Shown: positions 1 through 8,126 of the stretch, in pieces
How positions within the stretch are numbered: the first letter of the stretch is position 1
Layout: each line of letters begins with the position of its first letter
DNA from: Clostridium sp.
Lineage (GTDB): Bacteria; Bacillota; Clostridia; Clostridiales; Clostridiaceae
NCBI GenBank assembly: GCA_029851835.1
Contig: JARKVD010000021.1
Span: forward strand, 1-64,000
Direction: 5' to 3'
Length of the DNA stretch: 64,000 bases
Made by a program: the position numbers and the translations under genes
The notes under the pieces: model-generated
What the model saw: only the letters and a program-made list of their open reading frames with translations
What the model was told of the DNA's origin: nothing
Databases searched by the model: none

Positions 1-1204
1 TGAGTTTCAGAAGTACCATCCTGTTGATAAGTTAATTTAGCATTTAAAGAATAATCATAGGATAACTTGTTTTCAGTTGAATTATTTCTAAGAGTTAATT
101 TTATATCGCTTACTTGTAAAGTATAGCTGTATTCAGAAGCGGATTGAAGATTTCTTAGTATGTCTGTGTTTGCAATAAGGCGTTCTCCAAAGGCGGGAGT
201 TATATATTCGCTAATATTTCTTAATACAGCATCAGAATATCTCTTTTCTCCTTCCTCAGTCATTGTAATTAAAGTACCATTATCACTTTCGTGTACTACA
301 CCCTTCGACATTTCCTCTTCAAATAAGGCATGTAGATCCTTTAATAAAAGAATATTATCAACTTCATAATAGCCTTTTAAAAAGGCAGTAGCTGTTTCTT
401 CCGCAGTGGAGGATTTTTGTGAATTTTGGCATGCAACTAAAGAAGAACCACATAGAACTAATGCAAAAATAAAAGTAAGGGAAAGAATTCCAACACGTTT
501 TTTTCTGTTATCAAAAATATTTTTAAATCTTTTTTTCATGGTGTCCACACCTCCATTAAAATTGGTTGATAAAATAGAATTGTAATTTGTTTTATTATGC
601 ATTACAGAAAGAATAGCGTTACTGTATTTGGCTTTGCATTCAATATCCATATTTTTAATAACCATCTCATCACAGTAAAATTCTAGGTCTTTATTAGTTT
701 CTTTCACCATAATATATACTGTTGGGTTAAACCAATGAAGGCTGTTAGCTATAGTTAAAAGAAGTTTGTATGAGATGTCATGGCGTTTAATATGAATTAG
801 TTCATGTTTTAAAATTAAAGCTAATTCATCTATAGGAATTTTAACTTCAGGAAGAAGTATAATTGGATGGAATAAGCCAATGGCCATTGGACTTAATGCT
901 CGTTTACATTTCATTATTTTAATGGGCTTCTTAATATTGATTTCATTACATACTTCGATGAAAGTTATTAAAGTAGAGTTATCATTTAAAGGCTTACTCC
1001 AACGAAGTAAGTTTTTCTTAAAGCTAAAATAACCAAGAAACTGATAGATTAAAAATAGAATTGCACCTATAATCCATGCAAGTGACACCATTTTTAGTGG
1101 TGCTGTATTTAAGATCTTAGAAGGAGAAGTTTCTATAAGGGAATTATTATTAAAGAGGTTGAGATTGTAATTTCAATGATGTTAAGAAACAGCTTTTCAA
1201 TCAT
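1..1204 (-). pseudogene. BlaR1/MecR1-like M56 sensor protease, frameshifted and internally deleted; runs off the window
   Basis: BlaR1 proteins are membrane zinc proteases that sense a signal and lead to removal of BlaI. The expected start (1204) overlaps the blaI stop and reads MIEKLFLNIIEITISTSL, a normal first membrane segment, but meets a stop at 1133-1135. The M56 domain continues in another frame from about 1136: one membrane segment, then the zinc motif HELIHIKRHD, HWFNP and a downstream CDE motif. A second hydrophobic segment (near 420-520) resembles a lipoprotein leader, and an unrecognised extracellular domain runs to the window edge. The stretch that normally joins the first and third membrane segments, roughly 60-70 residues, appears to be missing. 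Deletion plus frameshift argue for decay, although the long second frame is still open and could be translated from an internal start at 1091. Confidence 0.75.
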
Positions 1205-1590
1205 TTGTATCCCTCCTGAGTTTTATTAAGAAAATTTCTAAGCTCTGATAACTCTAAATCATCAATTTTTTTTCCATCATAAAGAGCAGAAACAAAGTTT
1301 TTTAAAGAGTTTCCATAGAGCTTTTCAAGCATTGACTTTCCTTCGTTTTGAATGTAATTGTTTTCATTAACCGAAGCAGAGTATAGATTACCTTTACCCT
1401 GTTTTTCAGCATGGACAAAACCTTTGTTTATAAGTCTTGTGAGTAAAGAAAGAATAGTTGTACTAGCAAGGTTCTTTTTTTCATTAATTTGCTTTTCAAT
1501 GTAACTTCTGGATACAGGTTCATTAGCCTCCCAGATAATTAGCATTATATCTAATTCTGAATCAGGTAGTCTTTTAATAGTTTGTATCAT
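1201..1590 (-). CDS. blaI: BlaI/MecI/CopY family transcriptional repressor
   Basis: A winged-helix repressor of 129 residues, the usual length for BlaI/MecI. The DNA-binding domain covers about residues 7-75 and the dimerisation and cleavage region follows. The pair N98-F99, in KNFVSAL, sits where BlaI and MecI are cut during induction. It overlaps the downstream M56 sensor start by a few bases, the classic blaI-blaR1 order. Its own promoter and a TACAnnTGTA operator lie just upstream, implying autoregulation. No beta-lactamase gene is visible, so the regulated target is unknown. Because the partner sensor looks broken, the repressor may no longer be inducible. Confidence 0.88.
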   Translation of the reverse strand: MIQTIKRLPDSELDIMLIIWEANEPVSRSYIEKQINEKKNLASTTILSLLTRLINKGFVHAEKQGKGNLYSASVNENNYIQNEGKSMLEKLYGNSLKNFVSALYDGKKIDDLELSELRNFLNKTQEGYK

Positions 1591-1607
1591 TTAAATACAC
1601 ATCCTTC

Positions 1608-1654
1608 TACAAATGTAGTAGCTATATAATAATCATACAGCAAATATATGTAAA
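1608..1654 (-). promoter_or_regulatory. blaI promoter and BlaI-type operator
   Basis: On the minus strand a TTTACA -35 (1649-1654) and a TATTAT -10 (1626-1631) are separated by 17 bp. Just downstream, 1608-1617 reads TACAAATGTA, matching the TACAnnTGTA core bound by BlaI, MecI and CopY proteins, with a C/G pair extending the inverted repeat on each side. The site lies at the expected transcription start, 18 bp before the blaI start codon. Confidence 0.7.
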
Positions 1655-1825
1655 AATCAATATAAAATTGAATAAAATGTAAAATGAAGCTGGTTAGGTA
1701 TATAAAATAATGGCGTAGAATGTTTTAAAGAAAGATTATACATTTAAAGAAAATATAAATAATATATGGTATAATTTACATGAGAACTTGAATAGGATTC
1801 AATTTAAAATTTAGTTATTATAACA
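1655..1825. other. Intergenic AT-rich stretch, nothing recognised
   Basis: Between the blaI promoter and the first dispersed repeat I see no ORF with a plausible ribosome binding site and no strong hairpin. It may hold the promoter of the following molybdenum cofactor genes. Confidence 0.4.
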
Positions 1826-1937
1826 TAAATGAACATCAAAATTTTGATTTGGTTAATGTGAACTTAAGTGAGAGTCTAAATCTTTGATTTAGTCACTCGA
1901 ACTTACTCCACTGAACGAATGTGAGGCGGAGTCTCCT
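1826..1937 (-). repeat. Dispersed structured repeat, copy R1 (partly duplicated)
   Basis: Contains the family's two modules: an AAATCnnnGATTT-type hairpin (two units, near 1836-1853 and 1876-1892) and the GAACTTACTCC arm with its GGAGT partner (1898-1935). The hairpin unit is repeated, so the copy is longer than the usual 75 bp. It lies between blaI and the mogA/moaB-like gene. Confidence 0.75.
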
Positions 1938-1997
1938 ATAACATATATAACAGTTTAAAATTACAAATAAAAAATAATAATTTTAGGTGGTGTGTTT

Positions 1998-2486
1998 ATG
2001 GTAAAGGCAGCGATCATAACAGTGAGTGATAAGGGATCGAAAGGTCAAAGAATTGATGAAACAGGACAAATATTAAGAAGCTATCTAGAGGACAATGGAT
2101 ATGAAGTTAAATATTATATGGTAATTCCAGATGAGGAAGATTATATTGAGGTAGAGCTTAAATATATAAGTGATGTTCTTCAGTTTCCTCTTATAGTTAC
2201 AAATGGTGGTACAGGCTTTGCAAAACGAGATATAACTCCAGAAGTGACCTTTAAGGTTATTGATAAGTACGTTCCAGGAATTGGAGAAATAATGAGAATG
2301 AAAAATTTACAAAAGACTGATAGGGCCATATTGTCCAGAGGGATATGTGGAATTAGAAAAAATTCCATTATTGTAAATCTTCCAGGAAGTCCAAAGGGAG
2401 CTAAGGAAAATTTAGAGAGTGTTTTACCAACGCTAAAACATGGAATTGATATTTTGACAGGAGATGCTTTTGAGTGTGCAAGATAA
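1998..2486 (+). CDS. MogA/MoaB family molybdenum cofactor protein
   Basis: The 162-residue protein belongs to the family that adenylylates or binds molybdopterin during molybdenum cofactor synthesis. It carries the family signatures NGGTGFAKRDITPEV (residues about 69-83) and LPGSPKGAKENL (about 132-143). I start at the ATG at 1998 because AGGTGG lies 7 bp upstream; a GTG at 1992 is in frame but too close to that site. It is the first gene of a run with moaC and a MOSC protein, consistent with cofactor maturation. The stop codon abuts a dispersed repeat. MoaB and MogA cannot be separated by eye. Confidence 0.88.
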   Translation: MVKAAIITVSDKGSKGQRIDETGQILRSYLEDNGYEVKYYMVIPDEEDYIEVELKYISDVLQFPLIVTNGGTGFAKRDITPEVTFKVIDKYVPGIGEIMRMKNLQKTDRAILSRGICGIRKNSIIVNLPGSPKGAKENLESVLPTLKHGIDILTGDAFECAR

Positions 2487-2567
2487 GTGAGACTCCAAAT
2501 CTATGATTTGGTTAAGTCGAACTTACTCTTTGAATACTCCTTAGAAGAAATGCGAGAAAGAGTTTCT
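2484..2567 (-). repeat. Dispersed structured repeat, copy R2
   Basis: Begins within the stop codon of the upstream mogA/moaB-like gene (TAAGTGAG) and ends GAGTTTCT followed by TA. The CCAAATC-tat-GATTTGG hairpin is intact; the second module is imperfect. Confidence 0.85.
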
Positions 2568-2632
2568 GTATATATAAATAGAAATAGAAAAGATTATATA
2601 TAAAAAACCATTAGAACATACATTGGTGAAGG

Positions 2633-3274
2633 ATGGCGAAAGTAAAAGTCATAGAGCTATGTTTCAGATTGGAGGGTAAAGTGGCTGATTATATGGATAA
2701 GTTTCAAGAAAAAGAAGCTAAAAATATTGTTAACAAAGTGAATAATGAAGAATGCAGAGATTATATTGATATTAATAAACAGACACAAGAACAGTTAACA
2801 CACATTAATCCACAAGGACGGGCTCGAATAGTAGATGTTAGTGAAAAAAAGAAAAACATAAGAGAAGCGGTTGCTTGTGGATCAATTTATATGAAACGAA
2901 ATACCCTTGAAAGAATTGAGTTAGGAGATATACATAAAGGTGATGTTTTATCAGTAGCTCAAGTTGGGGGAATTATGGGAGCAAAAAAAACATCAGATAT
3001 AATTCCAATGTGTCACCCTATCTTAATGACTGGATGTGATATAACCTTTCAAATTGATTATGAAAATAATAAAATTTCTATTACAGCTACGGCTAAAACT
3101 GTTGGAGAAACTGGAATTGAGATGGAAGCTTTAACAGCTGTGACTGTTGCAGCTTTAACCATTTATGATATGTGTAAAGCTGTAGATAAAACCATGACCA
3201 TATCAGATATTAGACTCCTTAGGAAAATTGGCGGAAAGTCAGGGGAGCTTAATTTTGAAGAAAATAAGTGTTAG
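2633..3274 (+). CDS. moaC: Cyclic pyranopterin monophosphate synthase MoaC with N-terminal extension
   Basis: MoaC acts with MoaA in the first committed step of molybdenum cofactor synthesis, forming cyclic pyranopterin monophosphate. The core runs from about residue 55 to the end: LTHINPQGRARIVDVSEK, KKTSDIIPMCHP (119-129), KTVGETGIEMEALTAV and LTIYDMCKAVDK, where D179 and K182 match the catalytic Asp and Lys. The usual family length is about 160 residues; here some 54 extra residues precede the core, with no convincing internal start. moaA and moeA are not in the window. The next gene, a MOSC protein, is 26 bp downstream. Confidence 0.92.
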   Translation: MAKVKVIELCFRLEGKVADYMDKFQEKEAKNIVNKVNNEECRDYIDINKQTQEQLTHINPQGRARIVDVSEKKKNIREAVACGSIYMKRNTLERIELGDIHKGDVLSVAQVGGIMGAKKTSDIIPMCHPILMTGCDITFQIDYENNKISITATAKTVGETGIEMEALTAVTVAALTIYDMCKAVDKTMTISDIRLLRKIGGKSGELNFEENKC

Positions 3275-3300
3275 TAAACTTAAAATAAGGTGGAATAATT

Positions 3301-3732
3301 ATGGCAAAAGTTTTAGGTATTAACTTAAGTGAAGTTAAGGTGGGGGTAAAAACTCCTATAGAAAAGGGTTTTTTGAAGGTGGATTTTGGCCTTGAAGGTG
3401 ATGCTCATGGTGGAGATTGGCATAGGCAAGTGAGTTTACTAGGGATTGAAAGTGTTGATAAGATTAGAGAAAAAGCAATAATAGAATTAACACCGGGGAT
3501 ATTTGCTGAAAATATTACCACTGAGGGAATTATATTATATGAATTGCCAGTTGGAACAAGGCTTTCCATTGGACAGTCTATTTTAGAGATAACCCAAATA
3601 GGGAAAGAGTGTCATAAAGGCTGTACAGTTATGAAAACAGCAGGTGATTGGGTAATGCCAAGAGAAGGAATATTTGCTAAAGTAATTAAAGATGGCTGGA
3701 TAAAGCCAGGTGATGAAATAAAAATTATATAA
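3301..3732 (+). CDS. MOSC domain protein
   Basis: A stand-alone MOSC domain of 143 residues. MOSC domains occur in molybdenum cofactor sulfurases and are thought to carry sulfur or the cofactor on a conserved cysteine. Here the candidate cysteines lie in GKECHKGC near residues 101-108, and the early motif GLEGDAHGG (about 31-39) is typical. AAGGTGG precedes the ATG. Its position behind moaC supports a role in cofactor maturation or transfer; the exact reaction is unknown. Confidence 0.88.
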   Translation: MAKVLGINLSEVKVGVKTPIEKGFLKVDFGLEGDAHGGDWHRQVSLLGIESVDKIREKAIIELTPGIFAENITTEGIILYELPVGTRLSIGQSILEITQIGKECHKGCTVMKTAGDWVMPREGIFAKVIKDGWIKPGDEIKII

Positions 3733-3758
3733 TAAAGGTAGAATGAAGAGGAGAAAAA

Positions 3759-4973
3759 ATGACACAAGAGCAACAAAATAAGAAAAGAACAGTTACTACT
3801 TTTATTGGGATATATATAATATCCTATTTAGCCTTTGCCTTTGGTACAGTACAGATAGTCCCCTATCTGACTAGTATTGGATATTCACCAGTTGAGAGAG
3901 GAATTTTAATTTCATCCATAGCAATTGTAACTATTATTGTTCAGCTTATATTTGGGTATCTTTCAGATAAGTATAAGACAGTAAAAAAAATATTTATTGT
4001 AATAATGATAGTTTTCGCTGCTTCTAGCTGGATATTTTATACTGTAGATTCAAGACAGTTTATTTTACATTTAATTTTGGTAGCTCTATGTGGGGGTTTT
4101 TCAAATCTGGGCATGGGAGTACAGGATAACTGGGTCCTTGAAACAGATGCAAGAACAAGAGATTTGTTTAGTGTTATTAGAGCATTTGGTTCTTTTGGAT
4201 GGGCTATAGGCGGAATCATATTGGGATATTTAATTAATTCCTTTGGATATAAATCATTAAGTGTAACGGTGTTGTTTTTTACAATAGTTACATTAGGGGG
4301 ATGTTTTCTTCTTGGAGATGCGTCTAAAAGCAATGATCCAACAACGAAGGGGATAACTAAAGAGGATGTTATAGAGCTTGTAAAGAATAAATCTTATATT
4401 TTAGTTATAATAATTTTATTTTTACTCAGCTGTATACAAATGTTTAATAACTATACGCTTATAGATAAGATAATGATCTTGGGTGGCACAAGTAAAGATG
4501 TTGGTATAACTGCTACTATAAAGGGATTAGCTGAATTACCTATGTTTTTTGCAGGACCAATGCTTCTTAGAAAATATAAAGCAAAGGCTTTACTTGTAGT
4601 TTCAGCTATTGCTTATACAATTCAATTTATTTTATTTGGATTTACTAATACTGTATCAGTACTTCTATGGCTAATAGGATTGCAAATGCTCACTAATCCA
4701 TGTTTAATAATTGCTTCAAAGGTAATGATTGATGAATTAACCAGTGATGCATGTAAATCAACAGGACAATTAGTGGCAATGAGTATATATACAGGTGGAG
4801 CCTCCCTTTTAATACCTTACCTAAGTGGAGTGCTTACGGAATGGAAAGACGTAAACTTTACATTGTTTTTTGCAGCTTCACTAGGCATAGTAGCTTTAAT
4901 GTTAATCCCTTTAATTAAAAGACCAAGAAGAGTTATATATCTTCATGATAATGATGAAAGTTTAAATGGATAA
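3759..4973 (+). CDS. MFS transporter
   Basis: A 404-residue membrane protein with about twelve predicted membrane segments in two halves and a polar loop near residues 190-205. The cytoplasmic motif GYLSDKYKTVKK after the second segment is the usual MFS motif A. It resembles the LacY/nucleoside-type MFS group more than classical drug pumps. Start chosen at the ATG with GAGGAG upstream. It follows the MOSC gene by 26 bp and ends at a strong terminator, so it may belong to the molybdenum operon, but its substrate cannot be read from the sequence. Confidence 0.85.
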   Translation: MTQEQQNKKRTVTTFIGIYIISYLAFAFGTVQIVPYLTSIGYSPVERGILISSIAIVTIIVQLIFGYLSDKYKTVKKIFIVIMIVFAASSWIFYTVDSRQFILHLILVALCGGFSNLGMGVQDNWVLETDARTRDLFSVIRAFGSFGWAIGGIILGYLINSFGYKSLSVTVLFFTIVTLGGCFLLGDASKSNDPTTKGITKEDVIELVKNKSYILVIIILFLLSCIQMFNNYTLIDKIMILGGTSKDVGITATIKGLAELPMFFAGPMLLRKYKAKALLVVSAIAYTIQFILFGFTNTVSVLLWLIGLQMLTNPCLIIASKVMIDELTSDACKSTGQLVAMSIYTGGASLLIPYLSGVLTEWKDVNFTLFFAASLGIVALMLIPLIKRPRRVIYLHDNDESLNG

Positions 4974-5040
4974 ATATATCTATATAAGAGATAAAGCTTT
5001 AAATGAATGCACTGATTTTTAAAGGAGTTAGATAATAATA

Positions 5041-5067
5041 CCCACGTAGCTTCTATTGCTACGTGGG
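5041..5067. terminator. Bidirectional intrinsic terminator
   Basis: A perfect 10-bp stem (CCCACGTAGC / GCTACGTGGG) with a 7-nt loop lies between the converging MFS and phosphotransferase genes. Confidence 0.9.
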
Positions 5068-5077
5068 TGTTTCATTT

Positions 5078-5932
5078 CTATGCTCTTATGCTTTCAAAGT
5101 TTAACAAATCCTCAAATATCATGTTTGCACCTTTAAAATAATCATATTCACTAGTTGAGTCCTTCGATTTTAAAAGAGACCAGGTAGCATTATATAGCTT
5201 AACTATGTAAAGATAATCTAATAGCTTTTCATAGTATTCATTTTTATACTCTCCGAAGTAACTAGTGACAAGATATTTTCTACATCTAGAGTCCATGAAC
5301 CACCCAACAGTAGCAAGGTCAAAAAAGATATCTCCCATGGATGCATATTCATAATCCACAAAGTAAAGCTTATCTTTATACAAAATCATATTTGATGCAT
5401 TTAAATCATTGTGACAAAGACCTAGGATTTTATTTTTGCTTAATTTAATTTCCAGCTTATTTAGAGTAATTAAAATAGCATCAATTGAAGTAGGAAGTGA
5501 AATTTTATATTCTTTACATAAGTCTATACGAGTTTTTATATGATTATAAGGATGAAATTCAGCATTACAGGTTAAAGAGTGGAGCTTTTTTAAATTTTCA
5601 GTGACCATATCTATAAATTTAAAGGAATCAAATTCTTCTTCACTTGGCATATTACCATAAATCCAAGGACTTACCATAGCTCCTGTTTTAGTCTTATAAT
5701 AATAAGGTTTTTCGCATAAGCCTATGTTAGCAGCTTTATTGATAATTTCAAATTCAAGGGTTCTGTTAGTATGAATATATGTATATGGACATATTCTTAA
5801 AAAGTAGTGTTTATCATTGTAAATAACTTTATAATTCTCGCTGCTTAGACCTCCTAATTTTTCAAGAGACTGAATGCCGGAAGCTTCCCATTTTAAGTTG
5901 TATTTTATAAAATCCTCAGCTGATAAGTTCAT
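5078..5932 (-). CDS. Choline/ethanolamine kinase-like phosphotransferase (APH fold)
   Basis: A 284-residue kinase of the aminoglycoside phosphotransferase/choline kinase superfamily. The catalytic loop CHNDLNASNMILY and the metal-binding FVDYEYASMGDIFFDLA match LicA-type choline kinases, which phosphorylate small alcohols or sugars using ATP. The N-terminal region has the expected nucleotide-binding strands (KVIYNDKHYFLRI). It stands alone, facing the MFS gene. No phosphocholine transfer genes are nearby, so the substrate is open. The family is secure, the substrate is not. Confidence 0.8.
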   Translation of the reverse strand: MNLSAEDFIKYNLKWEASGIQSLEKLGGLSSENYKVIYNDKHYFLRICPYTYIHTNRTLEFEIINKAANIGLCEKPYYYKTKTGAMVSPWIYGNMPSEEEFDSFKFIDMVTENLKKLHSLTCNAEFHPYNHIKTRIDLCKEYKISLPTSIDAILITLNKLEIKLSKNKILGLCHNDLNASNMILYKDKLYFVDYEYASMGDIFFDLATVGWFMDSRCRKYLVTSYFGEYKNEYYEKLLDYLYIVKLYNATWSLLKSKDSTSEYDYFKGANMIFEDLLNFESIRA

Positions 5933-5977
5933 ATTTGTTCACCCTTTTGAATTTAGAATTTAGCCAGTTTAAATTAA

Positions 5978-6155
5978 TGGAAACTCCTTCTCATATTCAT
6001 TGGAAGGAGTGCTCAAAGAGTAAGTTCCAGTAACTAAATCATAGATGCACGCAGTGAAAGTTCTGCTGACCAAATCGTAGATTTGGAGCATCACTTTTAT
6101 ACTGTCACTTAACTTCGTGTGACCAAATCGGAGATTTGGACACTCACTTAAGCTT
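5978..6155 (+). repeat. Dispersed structured repeat, copy R3, with a tandemly expanded hairpin module
   Basis: Starts GGAAACTCCTTC with the partner GGAAGGAGT (6002-6010). Three successive units of the second module follow, two of them with intact CCAAATC/GATTTGG stems (6070-6086 and 6123-6139), and it ends CTCACTTAAG. It occupies most of the gap upstream of the cob operon. Confidence 0.8.
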
Positions 6156-6185
6156 CATTATAGCAAAAAAAGGTTTCATTTCAAA

Positions 6186-6214
6186 TTGATTATTATTTAA
6201 GTAGGATATAAGAT
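6186..6214 (+). promoter_or_regulatory. Candidate sigma-A promoter of the cob operon
   Basis: TTGATT (6186-6191) and TAAGAT (6209-6214) are 17 bp apart, about 40 bp before cobU. No cobalamin riboswitch is visible between this promoter and cobU. Confidence 0.5.
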
Positions 6215-6252
6215 AGAGTTGAAGAAGTTTGTGAAGGAGGTGAAATAAGCCA

Positions 6253-6825
6253 ATGAAGGTATTAGTTATAGGAGGCTCTAAGAGTGGTAAATCTATGGTT
6301 GGTCAGGATATTGCAAAAGCCATTGAGAATAAGGAGGGTGAACTATATTATTTAGCCACCATGAAACCCTATGATAAAGAGGATTTAAATAGAATTGCAA
6401 ATCATCTACAGGATAGGGAAGGCTATGGATTTACAACTATAGAAGAAAGTTTGGATATGAAAAAGGTATCTCAGGAAATAGGCTCAGAGGATACAGTACT
6501 TTTGGACAGCATAACCTCTCTTGTTACAAATTCTATGTTCAGAGGAGGGGATTTTTTTGATAGAATTGTAGAGGAAACCGTTGAAGGGGTAAACAGTATT
6601 TGTGAAAAAGCTAGGAGTATAGTTATTGTTTCAGATTATGTATTTTGTGATAGCATAGTGTATGATTCTTACACTGAAGCTTTTAGAAGGGAGCTTGGCA
6701 CAGTAAATAGACGGTTGTCTGAGCTTTCTGATGTTGTGATTGAGTGTTCCTATGGTAATGTGATTTGCCATAAGGGACAGGGGTTATTAAAGGAAACTCC
6801 TTCTCATATTCATTCGAAGGAGTAA
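6253..6825 (+). CDS. cobU: Adenosylcobinamide kinase / adenosylcobinamide-phosphate guanylyltransferase CobU
   Basis: CobU phosphorylates adenosylcobinamide and attaches GMP to activate it for addition of the lower ligand. The P-loop GGSKSGKS is at residues 7-14, LLDSITSLVTN follows, and the C-terminal third has RRELGTVNRRLSELSDVV, typical of the family. AAGGAGGTGA precedes the ATG. The last 10 residues or so (KETPSHIHSKE) and the TAA stop are encoded by copy R4 of the dispersed repeat, so the natural C-terminus appears to have been replaced. First gene of cobU-cobS-cobU-like-cbiB-cobD. Confidence 0.93.
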   Translation: MKVLVIGGSKSGKSMVGQDIAKAIENKEGELYYLATMKPYDKEDLNRIANHLQDREGYGFTTIEESLDMKKVSQEIGSEDTVLLDSITSLVTNSMFRGGDFFDRIVEETVEGVNSICEKARSIVIVSDYVFCDSIVYDSYTEAFRRELGTVNRRLSELSDVVIECSYGNVICHKGQGLLKETPSHIHSKE

Positions 6826-6865
6826 GTTCGCATAGACCAAATCAAAGATTTGGATGCTTACTTAA
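6791..6865 (+). repeat. Dispersed structured repeat, copy R4
   Basis: Close to the consensus: GGAAACTCCTTC, GAAGGAGTAAGTTCG, CCAAATCaaaGATTTGG, then GCTTACTTAAG. Its first 35 bases are read as the 3' end of cobU including the stop. It is directly followed by copy R5. Confidence 0.92.
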
Positions 6866-6941
6866 GGAAACTCATTTTCATATTCATTCAAATGAGTAAG
6901 CTTCACTAACTAAATATAAAATTTGGATGTTCACTTAAGGA
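6864..6941 (+). repeat. Dispersed structured repeat, copy R5, tandem to R4
   Basis: A diverged second copy (AGGAAACTCATTTTC, AAATGAGTAAGC, CTAAAT/ATTTGG, TTCACTTAAGG). The base changes in the first stem are compensated (CTCATTT with AAATGAG), so pairing is kept. Its end, CTTAAGGAG, contains the Shine-Dalgarno sequence of cobS. Confidence 0.88.
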
Positions 6942-6947
6942 GATATT

Positions 6948-7703
6948 ATGAAAAAATATTTTAAAGGATTTTTAATGGCAGTAAGTATGTTTACAGTTAT
7001 TCCTTTGCCCCATAATATTTGGGATGATGAAGGCGGAAGACATATTATGAAGTTTTATCCCGTGGTTGGTTTCATTGTTGGACTTATATGGTATGGAGTT
7101 TTTAAATTGCTTCAGTTTTTAGGTGCTTCAACTATGATAACTGCAGCAATTACAATGGTTACTCCATTTATACTTACGGGAATGCTTCATCTTGATGGTT
7201 TTATGGATGTTTGTGATGCTCTTCTTTCTAGAAGAAGCAAGGAGGAAAAGTTAAGAATCCTAAAGGATTCTCATACTGGAGCTTTTGCAGTAATTGCTCT
7301 TGCAATGCTTTTTATAGTAAATTTTGCTGCAACTTATACTGTAGTAGATATGAATAGTAATCTTATAGGGCTTATTTTTATTCCTATAATGTCTAGAAGT
7401 ATTATTGGATATCTTTTATTATCAAAGGAATCTATGAAGGGCAGTTCATTAGGTGCTTTTTTTAAGCAGGGTACAGGAGTTATGGATAGGATTATACTTA
7501 TGGCAGCTTTAGTTGTTGCTACAGTTATAGCTATGATATTTGTCAATGTAAAGGCGGGAATTATGGTTTCTGTAATGATAGTTACTGCTCTTTTATTGGT
7601 GGATAACTGCTGTAAGGAATTTGATGGAATGTCAGGGGATACAGCTGGTTTTGGTCTTGTTATGGCAGAGACAGTTGGTATTTTAGTATTAGCTTTAATT
7701 TAA
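6948..7703 (+). CDS. cobS: Adenosylcobinamide-GDP ribazoletransferase CobS
   Basis: CobS joins adenosylcobinamide-GDP with alpha-ribazole (phosphate) at the membrane to complete the cobamide. The 251-residue protein has several hydrophobic segments and the hallmark acidic stretch LHLDGFMDVCDALLSRRSKEEKL (about residues 81-103), followed by LKDSHTGAFAV and near the end DGMSGDTAGF. It follows cobU after two repeat copies, and its ribosome binding site (AAGGAG) lies at the edge of copy R5. No cobT or cobC is present in the window. Confidence 0.94.
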   Translation: MKKYFKGFLMAVSMFTVIPLPHNIWDDEGGRHIMKFYPVVGFIVGLIWYGVFKLLQFLGASTMITAAITMVTPFILTGMLHLDGFMDVCDALLSRRSKEEKLRILKDSHTGAFAVIALAMLFIVNFAATYTVVDMNSNLIGLIFIPIMSRSIIGYLLLSKESMKGSSLGAFFKQGTGVMDRIILMAALVVATVIAMIFVNVKAGIMVSVMIVTALLLVDNCCKEFDGMSGDTAGFGLVMAETVGILVLALI

Positions 7704-7718
7704 AGGAGGTGTAAAGTT

Positions 7719-8099
7719 TTGATTTTAGTCGTTGGTGGTGCTTACAGTGGAAAGTTAGAGTTTGTAAAAGAAACCTATGGAATAGAGAAAAGTGATATTT
7801 TTTATTGCACTGAAGGAAATATAGATTTTTCAAAAAAGGTTATATCTGGGCTTCATAGATTCACTTATGTAAATTCAGTTCATGGGAAAAATTCATTAGA
7901 AATTATTAAAGCAAATTTAGAATTACTTCAAGATAAGATAATAATTTGCGACGAGATTTCCAGTGGAATAGTTCCATTAAAAAAAGAGGAAAGAGTATGG
8001 AGAGAGGATACAGGTCGATGTCTTCAATTTTTAAGTAAAGAAGCATCCAAGGTATATAGGATTTTCTGTGGTATACCTACAGTACTCAAAGACAATTAA
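7719..8099 (+). CDS. Short CobU-like paralogue with a degenerate P-loop
   Basis: A 126-residue relative of CobU starting with TTG, 7 bp after AAAGGAGGTG. It keeps GGAYSGK at residues 6-12, but the residue after Lys is Leu instead of Ser/Thr. It also keeps a CDEISSGIVP motif and the C-terminal ERVWREDTGRCLQFLSKEASKV, the counterpart of the CobU RxxREalGxxN region. About 60 residues of normal CobU are missing. It sits inside the cobalamin operon between cobS and cbiB. It may be an accessory or regulatory subunit or a partly redundant guanylyltransferase; nucleotide binding is uncertain. Confidence 0.75.
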   Translation: MILVVGGAYSGKLEFVKETYGIEKSDIFYCTEGNIDFSKKVISGLHRFTYVNSVHGKNSLEIIKANLELLQDKIIICDEISSGIVPLKKEERVWREDTGRCLQFLSKEASKVYRIFCGIPTVLKDN

Positions 8100-8126
8100 A
8101 TAATAACCAGAAAAGAAGGTGTAAAG

